Shown: positions 1 through 8,730, numbered from the stretch's first letter. The stretch: DNA of 34,310 nucleotides from Clostridia bacterium (GCA_017444785.1 JAFSVX010000021.1:1-34310), one strand, 5' to 3'. Numbers and translations are program-made. Notes: generated by a model from the sequence alone, not told the origin.

Positions 1-1074
1 AACAAGTCCATCATCATTGTTAAACACATTATCCTCAGTCTTTTCTTCTTCGCCATTTTGCTTATCAAGTGACTGATTTGAAGCAAATTGATTTGAAGAA
101 TACTGCCTTCGCCATGCATCACGCTCACTTGAATCGCGATCAAATATATTTGGCACTGCTGGACTATCACCAAAAAGCACCTCTTTTGCGGATCTTGGAC
201 CAACATTTTCCTCAGCGACTTTTTCCTGCTCTTCCCCACTTATTTGCTTGTTTTCATTTGATAAGTCACCAAACAAAGTTTTATATGCAGCGGTATAATC
301 CTCATCATTTTCGCGAGTTTTATTCAAGCCAATAGTTTCATCAAACTCATATGGCTTTTTCTCTTTATCTTCCTGAACAAAGCCGGTGTTTTTTACCTCT
401 TCCTCACCTGATTTTAAAGCAGTTGAAGAGTTAAGCTTTTCGTCCAAGGCTTCAATATATTTGGTTTCCTCTAAAATTGATTTTTGCACATCGTCTTCGT
501 GGTTTCGATGACTTATGTATGCTGTTTTATTATTTTTCTTGATTTTGGCATTTTTGTTATTTCTTACAATAAGATAATCAATAAACAAGCCAATAAATAA
601 TGTTGCAAACACAGAAAAAATAACATAAGTTGCACCAAGTCCAACAAGCGCCCTTAAAACGAAGACAATGATTCCTAAAACAGCGCCACCAATTGTTACG
701 CCATACTGCATAGAAAAACATGCAGAAAGATAACTTGTCAAGTCAGAAAATGTTGTAAATTTTTCAAACATCAAATTTGATGTAAAAATTGTGTGAAGCA
801 AGCAAAGTAAGAAAAAGAAGCTTAAAAGCGAATAGAAAGTAAACCTTCTGTCAAAGTTATACTTAAGCTTCAGACAAAGCGCAGTACCCACTAAGTTTGC
901 AAACAAAAATAAAGGATAATAAAGAATCCCAAAGACACCTAAGAAAAAATTACCAATACCGAGAAATGATGGAAAAATTCCACAAAGTAAGCATAAAATG
1001 CTTAAAACTATAAGACAAATTCCAACAATTCTCTTGGTATTTTTATTTTGATTTCTCACTTCAGCAGATTTCAA
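1..1074 (-). CDS. ftsK: FtsK/SpoIIIE DNA translocase, N-terminal part (runs off left edge)
   Basis: The reading frame is open from a TTG at 1074 to the window edge, about 358 codons. The TTG follows a GAGGTG Shine-Dalgarno about 5 bases upstream; the ATG at 1089 runs straight into a stop. Residues about 15-190 form a hydrophobic region with four or so membrane helices and a Gly-Gly pair (IGGAVLG) typical of the FtsK membrane domain. An acidic, Asn/Glu/Lys-rich disordered linker follows (residues about 195-358). The motor and gamma domains would lie outside the window, so the family call rests on the membrane domain plus linker and on the neighbour: an M16 gene lies close to the ftsK/spoIIIE locus in Bacillus. 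Family role: hexameric ATPase that pumps DNA through the division septum. It starts 18 bases after the M16 stop, so the two are probably co-transcribed. Confidence 0.72.
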   Translation of the reverse strand, partial: MKSAEVRNQNKNTKRIVGICLIVLSILCLLCGIFPSFLGIGNFFLGVFGILYYPLFLFANLVGTALCLKLKYNFDRRFTFYSLLSFFFLLCLLHTIFTSNLMFEKFTTFSDLTSYLSACFSMQYGVTIGGAVLGIIVFVLRALVGLGATYVIFSVFATLFIGLFIDYLIVRNNKNAKIKKNNKTAYISHRNHEDDVQKSILEETKYIEALDEKLNSSTALKSGEEEVKNTGFVQEDKEKKPYEFDETIGLNKTRENDEDYTAAYKTLFGDLSNENKQISGEEQEKVAEENVGPRSAKEVLFGDSPAVPNIFDRDSSERDAWRRQYSSNQFASNQSLDKQNGEEEKTEDNVFNNDDGLV

Positions 1075-1092
1075 AATGCCACCTCACATCAC

Positions 1093-2343
1093 TTAGTCAA
1101 CGTATTTCATATAATCGATTTCAACAGGATTGCCAAGATAAGCAATATAAAGTTTTGTAAAATCAAACAACTCCTTTAAAATACTATTAGCATCTGATGC
1201 TTTCAAAAGCTCAATCTTCATAAGCTCACCAGCTTGGCTGAAACCAGCTTTGTTTATTGCAACATGTTTTGCAGCCATATTGCCTAGCGCCTCTGAGCTT
1301 TCTGCAACTTCAAGATATTTGACAATATATGCATTTTTTTCAATCTCGAACTGATTGTCAGAAATGCCAAGCTCTGCAATCTCTTTAACGGCAGCAATCA
1401 GATCATCAAGATAAGTATTAACACTGTCAAAATCAACCATACACTCAATGGTCAACTTACCATTGTTGGCATATGATACATTTGTAATGTTCTCTTGGTG
1501 GAAATAATCAGTCCCAGCAAGTTGTCTTCTGAGCATTCCCTCAAGCATTGGAACGCAAATATCAAGAGCATACTTTTTTGAATCTTTATATGAAAGACCT
1601 GGGAAAGACAAAAACATTCTGCTTTGGTTAAGGCGTTTATTTTTTGTTCTTACCCCACCAATAAAGTCATCAACAGGCGCAACAAATTTAAGTTTTTTGA
1701 ACTCGCCACCCTCAATAAATCTTGAATAAATAGTTTTCATAACCTTATCATACACAGCTTCACTGTCCACATCACCAACCACTGAAACTACAGTATTTTT
1801 TGGAGTGAATACTCTTTCAAAATAGTCCTTTGCTTGTGCAGAAGTCATCCTTGACACAGTTGTCTCCGTTCCGAATTTTGGATTTGCAAGACCAGTTCTG
1901 TGATAAAGGGCTTGGTTTACCATTTTTTCAAGCACATAAGAAGAATTAAGTTGCAGCTCATCAATTTCTGCAAGCAAACTTGTTCTTACTCTCGCCGCAG
2001 CATCTTCCGAGAACGTGCTGTCAAATGCGACAGCGCAAAGAAGCTCCATAGCCTTATCAAAATTATCCACAGTAGTTTTTGCTGTAACAGAAATATTTTC
2101 TGCAGTGCTGTCAGCTGTCAAAACAATACCATTACTTTTGGCATATGTCATAAGCTCATTATAATTAGGATGATTTTTTATTCCCATAAGAAGCATTCTT
2201 GAAGTGAAAACAGAAATACCACTCTCATAATTTTTCTCACTCTGAGTTCCTGCGTTGATATACAAACTTGCGGTTACAAGTGGATTTTTCTCCTTTTTAA
2301 TAATTGACAATCTCAGTCCATTTGGGTAGGTTTTTAAAGCCAT
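1093..2343 (-). CDS. M16 (pitrilysin-like) family protein, YmfF-like, non-catalytic
   Basis: This is a 416-residue M16-fold protein. The start chosen is the ATG at 2343, because GGAGG lies 7 bases upstream; a longer frame to 2367 would place that ribosome site inside the gene. N-terminal strands (ASLYINAGTQSE) and the helix after them match M16 peptidases. Where active members have HxxEH, this protein has VFTSR at residues 45-49, so the zinc-binding and catalytic residues are gone. In Firmicutes such proteins occur as a pair (YmfF inactive, YmfH active), often near ftsK and linked by annotation to EF-P 5-aminopentanol modification. Only one member is visible here. It probably acts as the inactive subunit of a heterodimer whose partner is elsewhere; that is inference. 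ftsK follows 18 bases downstream. Confidence 0.85.
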   Translation of the reverse strand: MALKTYPNGLRLSIIKKEKNPLVTASLYINAGTQSEKNYESGISVFTSRMLLMGIKNHPNYNELMTYAKSNGIVLTADSTAENISVTAKTTVDNFDKAMELLCAVAFDSTFSEDAAARVRTSLLAEIDELQLNSSYVLEKMVNQALYHRTGLANPKFGTETTVSRMTSAQAKDYFERVFTPKNTVVSVVGDVDSEAVYDKVMKTIYSRFIEGGEFKKLKFVAPVDDFIGGVRTKNKRLNQSRMFLSFPGLSYKDSKKYALDICVPMLEGMLRRQLAGTDYFHQENITNVSYANNGKLTIECMVDFDSVNTYLDDLIAAVKEIAELGISDNQFEIEKNAYIVKYLEVAESSEALGNMAAKHVAINKAGFSQAGELMKIELLKASDANSILKELFDFTKLYIAYLGNPVEIDYMKYVD

Positions 2344-2396
2344 ACTTTCATCCTCCATAGGTCGCAAACAAAAAGCGACAATAAATTTATGAAATT

Positions 2397-2425
2397 ATTA
2401 TAACACAAAAAAATCTGTTAGTAAA
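2397..2425 (-). promoter_or_regulatory. Putative sigma-A promoter for the M16-ftsK unit
   Basis: On the minus strand TTTACT (2420-2425) and TATAAT (2397-2402) are separated by 17 bases, about 55 bases before the M16 start. The -35 box lies inside the hairpin of the preceding terminator, so the match could be partly chance. Confidence 0.4.
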
Positions 2426-2434
2426 AACAGATTT
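2405..2434 (-). terminator. Rho-independent terminator after the TIGR04086 gene
   Basis: On the minus strand AAATCTGT pairs with ACAGATTT across an 8-base loop and runs into a string of eight T residues. It isolates the yajC/TIGR04086 transcript from the M16-ftsK unit. Confidence 0.7.
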
Positions 2435-2523
2435 CAAAAATTTTTTGTAAATTTTCAAGAATTTTTCTCTTTATATTGTAATTTACAGCCCCTGTGAGCC
2501 AATTTTTTACGATTTATCAATAG

Positions 2524-2633
2524 GTGTCATATCGAGTTTTTGATTTTATGCTATTTAATTAAAAAACGAGCATATCAGACTGGAAAAATCATTCACTCCA
2601 ATCAGACACACTCAGCAAGGCACTGTTTGACAC
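2524..2633. repeat. Cloverleaf-like intergenic repeat, copy 1 (degenerate)
   Basis: This 110-bp gene-free repeat starts GTGTCATATCGAG and ends TGACAC, so the outer ends are short inverted repeats. It shares long stretches with the copy at 3900-4036 (the GTGTCATATCGAG end, the T-rich/A-rich hairpin, and ACGAGCATATC before the second hairpin). The second hairpin arm has drifted but still pairs at most positions (TGG with CCA at the base of the loop). It fills most of the 347-bp gap between the M16 gene and the TIGR04086 gene. No transposase is present. Confidence 0.65.
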
Positions 2634-2690
2634 TGTCATTATCAACAAAACAAAGTATCTCAAGCATTATAGATGTTTAATAATTTGTAT

Positions 2691-3089
2691 TTACTTTTTA
2701 ATATTTGCGCCAACAATTCCGCCAATTGCACCAGCAAGCGCATTAAAAGCAAAATCAGAGACAAGCCCAAGACCAACAATTAACGCCCCCGCCAAAAGAC
2801 TGAATATCACAAAAGAAATCAGAGTGTAAACAAGTGCAAAAACCACTCCATTGACAAGACCATTTCTGCCACCCTTTGTCAAAATCATAGCCCCAAAAAA
2901 TACACTGAGAGCCTTGATAACCAAATTCACTGGACTGATCACATTGTCAGGCAAATTTGCCCACTTGATAACAAATGCAAAAATTATTATGCATGCAAAA
3001 GTGATGATAAGTGCCACAAAAAGACTTTTGATATATTTTAAAATTCTAACCGCACCCTCACTTCTCGTTTTTGTTTCAGTTTTCGCCAT
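2691..3089 (-). CDS. TIGR04086 family membrane protein
   Basis: This is a 132-residue protein with four predicted membrane helices (about residues 20-45, 52-72, 76-100 and 104-128) and a Gly/Ala-rich last helix ending in NIKK. I chose the ATG at 3089 because GGAG lies 7 bases upstream; the frame could also open at a TTG at 3104 that overlaps this ribosome site. Proteins of this type are common in Clostridia and Bacilli next to yajC, as here; the function is unknown. A close paralogue with a premature stop lies on the opposite strand at 33472-33876, with similar sequence from the start codon to the final LKK/IKK. The gene sits between two terminators, so it is probably transcribed alone or by read-through from yajC. 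Confidence 0.82.
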   Translation of the reverse strand: MAKTETKTRSEGAVRILKYIKSLFVALIITFACIIIFAFVIKWANLPDNVISPVNLVIKALSVFFGAMILTKGGRNGLVNGVVFALVYTLISFVIFSLLAGALIVGLGLVSDFAFNALAGAIGGIVGANIKK

Positions 3090-3204
3090 ACCATTCTCCT
3101 TCAAGCGTTTGATGATTGATAAATGTATATAGCCTTAAAACTTAAATTATCACAGATTATCACAAAAATAAAGTAAAAATCCTGTCAGATTATAAAACAA
3201 GCAC

Positions 3205-3236
3205 AAAAAAAGATGGGCGAAAGCTCATCTTTTTAA
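3205..3236 (-). terminator. Rho-independent terminator after yajC
   Basis: On the minus strand AAAGATGAGC, a TTTC loop and GCCCATCTTTTTTT form a tight hairpin with a T tract, starting 9 bases after the yajC stop. Confidence 0.85.
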
Positions 3237-3244
3237 AATACAAC

Positions 3245-3763
3245 TTACTTTTTAGACACTCTTTTTGCAGTTGCCTTTTTTGCACCTGTTTTCTTTGCAG
3301 GTTTCTTTGCTTCAGCTTTTGGAGCTTCTTTTGCTGTTTCAACAGCTGGCTCTTCTGTTTTCACCTCTGCGGTTTCTTCTTTCTTTTCCTCAGCAGGTTC
3401 TTCTTTTTTCTCTTCCTCAACATAGGTTGACTTTAAAACCATGCCAATTGCTGCCATATCAAATTCCATTGTGGTTTTACTTCCGCGAGCACCAGTTTCA
3501 AGAATAAATGATTTCATACCATTTTTCTCTGAAATTTTTGTGATACGACCAATCACGCCACCAATAGTGCGCACTTCATCACCAACGCGGATTTTGTCAA
3601 GCATGCTGTTATACTCTTTTTCCCTCTTTTTATTAGTGATAGTTGGAAGAACAAGCATAGCAACAACCAAAAGGATCAAAACAACATAGATCCACCAAGT
3701 GTTACCAATTCCTGGTTTAGCCGCACTTTCAGCAGCTTCTTCAAGTAAAAATCTTGTAAACAT
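3245..3763 (-). CDS. yajC: Preprotein translocase subunit YajC with a charged C-terminal tail
   Basis: YajC is the small membrane accessory of the SecDF complex. This protein has a short N-terminal segment, one membrane helix (about residues 22-43), then the conserved cytoplasmic domain with GDEVRTIGGVIGRI at about residues 61-74. Typical YajC proteins are about 85-110 residues. This one is 172 because of a tail of about 58 residues rich in Lys, Glu, Ala and Pro, ending in Lys/Ala-rich repeats. A similar tail occurs on ribosomal protein S2 in this window. The order tgt-yajC is the usual one, although here a GIY-YIG nuclease element and a repeat separate them. Its SecD and SecF partners are encoded about 27 kb away at 30937-33139. 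A terminator follows directly. Confidence 0.9.
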   Translation of the reverse strand: MFTRFLLEEAAESAAKPGIGNTWWIYVVLILLVVAMLVLPTITNKKREKEYNSMLDKIRVGDEVRTIGGVIGRITKISEKNGMKSFILETGARGSKTTMEFDMAAIGMVLKSTYVEEEKKEEPAEEKKEETAEVKTEEPAVETAKEAPKAEAKKPAKKTGAKKATAKRVSKK

Positions 3764-3899
3764 AAATAAATCTCCTTATTTTTTAATGAGATAAGTTTAC
3801 CATAAACAAAAACCTATATGCAAGCAATTTTTTGTTTATTTATGTAAATTTTTGTTGATGTGTGATATTGAGTATAATTTCCAATAAGTAATAAACATA

Positions 3900-4036
3900 G
3901 TGTCATATCGAGTTTTTTGATTTTATTTCATTTAATCAAAAAAACGAGCATATCTGACAGGTATAAGCACTTTTCTCTGTCAGATACACTCGCAAATTGA
4001 TTAAGTTTCGCAAAATCAATTTCCTCGGTATGACAC
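3900..4036. repeat. Cloverleaf-like MITE candidate, copy 2
   Basis: This 137-bp element is bounded by near-perfect 13-bp inverted ends (GTGTCATATCGAG against CTCGGTATGACAC, one mismatch). Inside are three further inverted repeats in series: a T-rich/A-rich stem (GTTTTTTGATT with AATCAAAAAAAC), TATCTGACAG with CTGTCAGATA (perfect, 10 bp), and AAATTGATT with AATCAATTT (perfect, 9 bp). Folded, this gives a closing stem with three arms. No reading frame is evident. A second, more degenerate copy lies at 2524-2633. It stops 5 bases before the GIY-YIG element, whose ends (GTGTCA....GAG) resemble its own. It fills much of the 337-bp gap upstream of yajC. Confidence 0.72.
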
Positions 4037-4041
4037 TTTAT

Positions 4042-4449
4042 GTGTCACCCTGAGCGAAGCAATCATATGATTGCGAAGTCGAACGGGTCTGTCAACTTTA
4101 CTAATTTATTTGCAATTCTTCCCAATTTGGATTTATACTTTCAACTAACTTATTTTTCTTTGCTCTTGTCCAACGTTTCAATTGTTTCTCACGCTCAATA
4201 GTTGACATAACATCTTCACAAATTTCATAGTAAACAAGCTTATCAACATTGTATCGTTTCGTAAACCCGTCTGCCAATTTGTTTTTATGCTCGTATAATC
4301 TTCGCAATAAATCATTTGTTTGACCAATATATAACACTCTGTTATTCTTGTCCGTCAGCATGTATACATAATAAAAATTTTTAAGCATATCAAAACCTCT
4401 AAAATTTGGATAGACCCATTCGACTCACTTCGTTCGCTCAGGGTGACAC
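4042..4449. mobile_element. 408-bp GIY-YIG unit with perfect 17-bp terminal inverted repeats
   Basis: The outer ends are GTGTCACCCTGAGCGAA (4042-4058) and its exact reverse complement (4433-4449). Each end continues inward with a related second motif, GTCGAACGGGTC on the left and GTCGAATGGGTC on the right (read outward-in). On the left the two motifs are separated by a perfect 16-bp palindrome, GCAATCATATGATTGC (4059-4074); on the right by 8 bases. The only gene inside is the 95-residue GIY-YIG nuclease. No clear target-site duplication is visible. The architecture suggests a minimal mobile or REP-like unit carrying its own nuclease; movement is inference. Confidence 0.6.
4101..4388 (-). CDS. 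GIY-YIG nuclease family protein (small, single domain)
   Basis: This is a 95-residue single-domain protein of the YhbQ/UPF0213-like GIY-YIG group. Visible family features are YYVYML (residues 6-11) as the GIY half, LYIGQT (19-24) as the YIG half, LLRRLYEH with the helix arginines (about 27-34), and IEREKQLKRW (about 64-73) with the catalytic glutamate. Family biochemistry: metal-dependent cutting of one DNA strand per active site; the substrate of these small stand-alone members is mostly unknown. It starts at an ATG with AGAGG upstream and lies entirely inside a pair of inverted repeats (4042-4449), between tgt and yajC, which are normally adjacent. That context suggests an inserted cassette rather than a member of the tgt operon. 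Confidence 0.88.
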   Translation of the reverse strand: MLKNFYYVYMLTDKNNRVLYIGQTNDLLRRLYEHKNKLADGFTKRYNVDKLVYYEICEDVMSTIEREKQLKRWTRAKKNKLVESINPNWEELQIN

Positions 4450-4476
4450 TAAATCCATTTTACGCTATATCACCAC

Positions 4477-5656
<1,180 letters not shown>

Positions 5657-5678
5657 CTAATTCAAATTCAATAATCTC

Positions 5679-5854
5679 TCAAATTCTAGAAAGGAACCCT
5701 AGAATAGTAGGTTGGGTTGAATTTTAAGAATTAAACAAAGCAAATAGGTTGCCCATCAGGTTATCCTATGGGCGTTCTATTTGCAAAGTTTAAACTTAAA
5801 AGTCACCCAAGATGCGGTGATATAGTCCGCCGGTTCGGTAGAGAGGCGGAACTA
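5679..5854 (-). repeat. AGTTCCGCC structured element, copy A (queA-tgt gap)
   Basis: This 176-bp element on the minus strand begins in the queA stop codon (TAG of TAGTTCCGCC). The predicted fold has a first hairpin, TAGT(T)CCGCC with GGCGGACTA around the loop TCTCTACCGAACC. A long arm follows: TTGGGT/ACCCAA, TTTTAAG-TTAAAC/GTTTAA-CTTAAAA, GCAAATAG/CTATTTGC, an AAC/AAC internal loop, and GCCCAT/ATGGGC. A tail hairpin is TTCTAG/CTAGAA. Copies B and C keep the same layout with different base pairs in the stems. Confidence 0.8.
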
Positions 5855-6880
5855 TTCAATGAACATACTGTCCCCAAAGCTGAAGAAACGATATTTTTCT
5901 TTCACTGCAAGGTTATAAAGTTTAAGAGTTTCTTCCCGCCCAGCAAATGCCGAGATAAGCATTATAAGTGTACTTTCTGGCAAGTGGAAGTTCGTGATGA
6001 TGCTGTCAACAAACTTGAACTTATAGCCCGGATAAATAAAGATATTCGTCTCTTTGTTCACTGGGTGAATGACGCCATTTTCGTCAGTGGCACTCTCAAG
6101 CGTTCTTACACTTGTTGTGCCAACAGCAATGATTCGCTTGCCCTGCGCCTTATATTCATTAAGGCGCTTTGCAACATCTTCACGCACAACAATTTTTTCG
6201 CTGTGCATGTGGTGGTCTTCAATGTTTTCTTCACTCACCGGTCTGAACGTTCCAAGTCCCACATCAAGCAGAACCTCTTCCACTATTATACCCTTATTTT
6301 TAATTTTTTCAAGTAGCTCTTTCGTAAAGTGCAGTCCAGCAGTTGGTGCAGCACTGCTTCCAGGGATTTTGTTATAGACAGTCTGATACCTTTCCCCATT
6401 TTCAAGTTTCTTCTTTATGTATGGTGGCAGAGGCATTTCCCCAATCTTTTCAAGCTGATTTTCAAGTGTTCCTTCTTTGACAATAAAGCGAATTTTCTTG
6501 CCACCGATCTCGGCAACTTCATCAATAATTTCACCACAAAGTTTGTCTGAGAATTTAAGCACACTTCCAACTTTTGCCTTTTTGCCTGGTTTTGCAAGAC
6601 ATTCATAGTCAGTAAGGTTATGTCTTTTGAGAAGCAAAATCTCTATCTTTGCGCCTGTTTCTTCCTTGACTCCATAAAGGCGTGCAGGAATAACGCGAGT
6701 GTTGTTGACAACAAGCACATCATTTGGCGAAAGCAAATCAATAATGTCGTGAAAAATCTTATGCTGAATTTTGCCAGTTTTTCGGTCAAAGACTAAAAGC
6801 CTACTGCTGTCCCTTGGCTCTGCGGGAGTCTGTGCAATAAGCTCTTCTGGTAATTCATAGTAAAAATCATGTGTGTTCAT
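5852..6880 (-). CDS. queA: S-adenosylmethionine:tRNA ribosyltransferase-isomerase
   Basis: QueA transfers and rearranges the ribosyl part of SAM onto preQ1 in tRNA, giving epoxyqueuosine. The protein is 342 residues, normal for the family. Recognisable blocks are the N-terminal YELPEELIAQTPAEPRDSSR, VVNNTRVIPARLYG (about residues 53-66), the central PTAGLHFT with the conserved glycine-histidine segment, and the C-terminal NFHLPESTLIML. Its start lies 4 bases after the upstream hydrolase stop, so the two are translationally close; the likely ribosome site AAGGAA lies inside the end of the hydrolase gene. The stop codon TAG is the first three bases of structured repeat copy A, so the repeat abuts or forms the 3' end of the gene. 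Confidence 0.97.
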   Translation of the reverse strand: MNTHDFYYELPEELIAQTPAEPRDSSRLLVFDRKTGKIQHKIFHDIIDLLSPNDVLVVNNTRVIPARLYGVKEETGAKIEILLLKRHNLTDYECLAKPGKKAKVGSVLKFSDKLCGEIIDEVAEIGGKKIRFIVKEGTLENQLEKIGEMPLPPYIKKKLENGERYQTVYNKIPGSSAAPTAGLHFTKELLEKIKNKGIIVEEVLLDVGLGTFRPVSEENIEDHHMHSEKIVVREDVAKRLNEYKAQGKRIIAVGTTSVRTLESATDENGVIHPVNKETNIFIYPGYKFKFVDSIITNFHLPESTLIMLISAFAGREETLKLYNLAVKEKYRFFSFGDSMFIE

Positions 6881-6883
6881 AGT

Positions 6884-7447
6884 TTAAATAAATTCCTTCA
6901 GCTTCGGAAATTGTTCATATCCAAAAGCTTTATTTAAGTGTCCTCCACCTTTGACAATAATTTGTTTGGTTGCGACTTTATCTGCAAAGTCTTTTTCAGC
7001 ATCATACTTAACATATGGATCATTGTCAGAATAAAGACATATTATTTCTTCGGCATAGTTTTTAATTTTTTCAATATCATCACTAAACATTGATTTATTT
7101 ACCGAATCATAAGCCTCATTTACACCGAGATAGTTATTAAATCCACAAACAAATACCAATTTTTTAACTTTTATTTGATGCTTTATAAGATATTTACAAA
7201 CAAATGCAGGAGCAATACTGTGCGCAAAAATTGTTACTTCATCAAAGTTCGCGATGTCATAGCAATCCAGTACCCTTTCCCAATTGGTAAAATTCTGATA
7301 TTCATATCCGGTCGGAAATTGAGGCACATAACAAATTGGCTCTTCCATGCCTTCAGGTTTTGTCTTTTCAATTTCTGCCTCCAAATATGGAAACCAATTT
7401 GCGAATGGACTACTGAATGACCCATGAATTATAAAGTATCTTTTCAT
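6884..7447 (-). CDS. RBBP9/YdeN-like alpha/beta hydrolase
   Basis: This is a 187-residue small serine hydrolase of the RBBP9/YdeN group. The N-terminal KRYFIIHGSFSSPFANW is the strand and oxyanion region. AHSIAP (about residues 76-81) replaces the usual GHSLG nucleophile elbow, with Ser as candidate nucleophile. YSDNDPYV (about 140-147) carries the acid, and GGGHLN near the C-terminus the histidine, so a complete Ser-Asp-His triad seems present. The substrate is unknown. It starts at an ATG with AAGGAG 7 bases upstream. It lies between ruvB and queA, where most Firmicutes have no such gene, and is preceded by a structured repeat. It may be a lineage-specific insertion into the operon. Confidence 0.85.
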   Translation of the reverse strand: MKRYFIIHGSFSSPFANWFPYLEAEIEKTKPEGMEEPICYVPQFPTGYEYQNFTNWERVLDCYDIANFDEVTIFAHSIAPAFVCKYLIKHQIKVKKLVFVCGFNNYLGVNEAYDSVNKSMFSDDIEKIKNYAEEIICLYSDNDPYVKYDAEKDFADKVATKQIIVKGGGHLNKAFGYEQFPKLKEFI

Positions 7448-7515
7448 ATTTCTTCTCCTTAATAATTTAATTATTACACTATCAAATTTTTGAATTATCC
7501 AAAGATAGCCACGAT

Positions 7516-7695
7516 GATAATCAAGACAGAAACCCTAGAGCAGCAGATTTGGATGAAATTTATAGATAAAACTTTCAAATCAAGGTTCGCCATAGTATCC
7601 TTTGTTACATGGCGGTTCTTGTTTGGACGTTTTAGCATAAATTTCGCCAAAGGTGCGATAACAGGGTCCGCCGGTTCGTTTAGAGAGGCGGAACT
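7516..7695 (-). repeat. AGTTCCGCC structured element, copy B (ruvB-hydrolase gap)
   Basis: This ~180-bp minus-strand copy overlaps the last codons of ruvB. The same fold as copies A and C is kept with changed pairs: first hairpin ACAG(TT)CCGCC / GGCGG(ACC)CTGT with loop TCTCTAAACGAACC; arm TTTGG/CCAAA, GAAATTTAT/ATAAATTTC, TAAAAC/GTTTTA, CAAG/CTTG, AAC/AAC loop, CGCCAT/ATGGCG. The tail CTGCTGCTCTAGGGTTTCT parallels copy A. The P2-P3 stem sequences are unrelated to those of copy A, yet both pair. Confidence 0.8.
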
Positions 7696-8717
7696 GTATA
7701 TCCCAGATGCTCATACGCTGCAGGCAGAGGAACACGTCCACGTGGGGTGCGTGCAATAAAGCCAATCTGAATAAGGTATGGCTCATACATATCTTCAATG
7801 GTTGCCTGCTCTTCCCCTGTGGCGGCGGCAATTGTGTCAAGGCCAACTGCACGGCCACCAAATTTCACAATCATCGCCTCCAAGATATTTCTGTCCACAT
7901 TGTCAAGACCAAGGCTGTCAACTTCCATACTGTCAAGAGCGTATTTTGTGATTGTTATATCAATCTTTCCACTACCCTGAACCTCTGCAAAATCACGAAC
8001 ACGACGAAGAAGCCTGTTTGCAATTCTTGGAGTTCCACGGCTTCGCCTTGCAATCTCATATGCGGCCTTTTCTTCAATGTCACAGCCAAGAATTTTTGCA
8101 GATCGCCTTACAATCTTTGCAAGGTCGTCTGGGGTATAGATTTCCAGTCTGCAAATCACTCCAAATCTGTCACGAAGTGGGCCGGTAAGCATTCCAGCCT
8201 TGGTTGTCGCACCAATAAGTGTGAACTTTGGAAGATTGATGCGCACACTTCTTGCAGATGGCCCTTCACCCACCATAAAGTCAAGCGCAAAGTCCTCCAT
8301 TGCGGGATACAAAATTTCTTCCACTTTGTGATTGAGACGATGAATTTCATCAATGAAAAGCACGTCATTTTCGTTAAGTTTTGTCAGTATTGCTGCAAGG
8401 TCGCTTGCCTTTTCAATGGCAGGCCCACTTGTCATATTGATTGCAACCCCAAGCTCGTTTGCAATAACCGAAGAAAGAGTGGTTTTACCAAGCCCAGGAG
8501 GTCCATACAAAAGCACATGGTCAAGCGCCTCTTTACGTTTTTTTGCCGCAGTGATATAAACATTAAGGTTGTCCTTAACTTTGGTCTGTCCAACATATTC
8601 TTTCATTGTCTTTGGACGAAGTGTCACTTCAATATCGCTATCCTCTGGCATCTCGCGAACACTTACAATTCTTTCATCTTCTTGCTCGTCCATATGACTT
8701 GTAAATTTATTTTCCAC
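7680..8717 (-). CDS. ruvB: Holliday junction branch-migration ATPase RuvB
   Basis: RuvB is the AAA+ motor that, loaded by RuvA, drives branch migration at Holliday junctions. The protein has 345 residues with GPPGLGKTT (Walker A, about residue 70), DEIHR (Walker B), GATTKAG (sensor 1), GPLRDRFG (arginine finger) and a winged-helix C-terminal domain ending [18 protein letters not shown]. It starts with GTG at 8717, 6 bases after AAGGAG. The final codons (TVPPL, stop) are written by the start of structured repeat copy B (ACAGTTCCGCCTCTCTAA), so the repeat has supplied or replaced the native C-terminus. ruvA lies upstream, separated by another copy of the repeat in opposite orientation. Confidence 0.97.
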   Translation of the reverse strand: MENKFTSHMDEQEDERIVSVREMPEDSDIEVTLRPKTMKEYVGQTKVKDNLNVYITAAKKRKEALDHVLLYGPPGLGKTTLSSVIANELGVAINMTSGPAIEKASDLAAILTKLNENDVLFIDEIHRLNHKVEEILYPAMEDFALDFMVGEGPSARSVRINLPKFTLIGATTKAGMLTGPLRDRFGVICRLEIYTPDDLAKIVRRSAKILGCDIEEKAAYEIARRSRGTPRIANRLLRRVRDFAEVQGSGKIDITITKYALDSMEVDSLGLDNVDRNILEAMIVKFGGRAVGLDTIAAATGEEQATIEDMYEPYLIQIGFIARTPRGRVPLPAAYEHLGYTVPPL

Positions 8718-8730
8718 GTTATTCTCCTTA

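Noticed and set aside
69-335. 88-residue plus-strand reading frame
   Set aside because: It lies antisense to the FtsK linker coding frame, has no ribosome site and shows no family features.
4036-4042. Target-site duplication around the GIY-YIG unit
   Set aside because: Flanks CTTTAT and TAAATC do not match as direct repeats.
5821-5854. tRNA-like T-arm (GGTTCGGTAGAGAGGCGG)
   Set aside because: No acceptor stem, anticodon arm or D arm can be drawn; the string is the loop and stem of the repeat's first hairpin.
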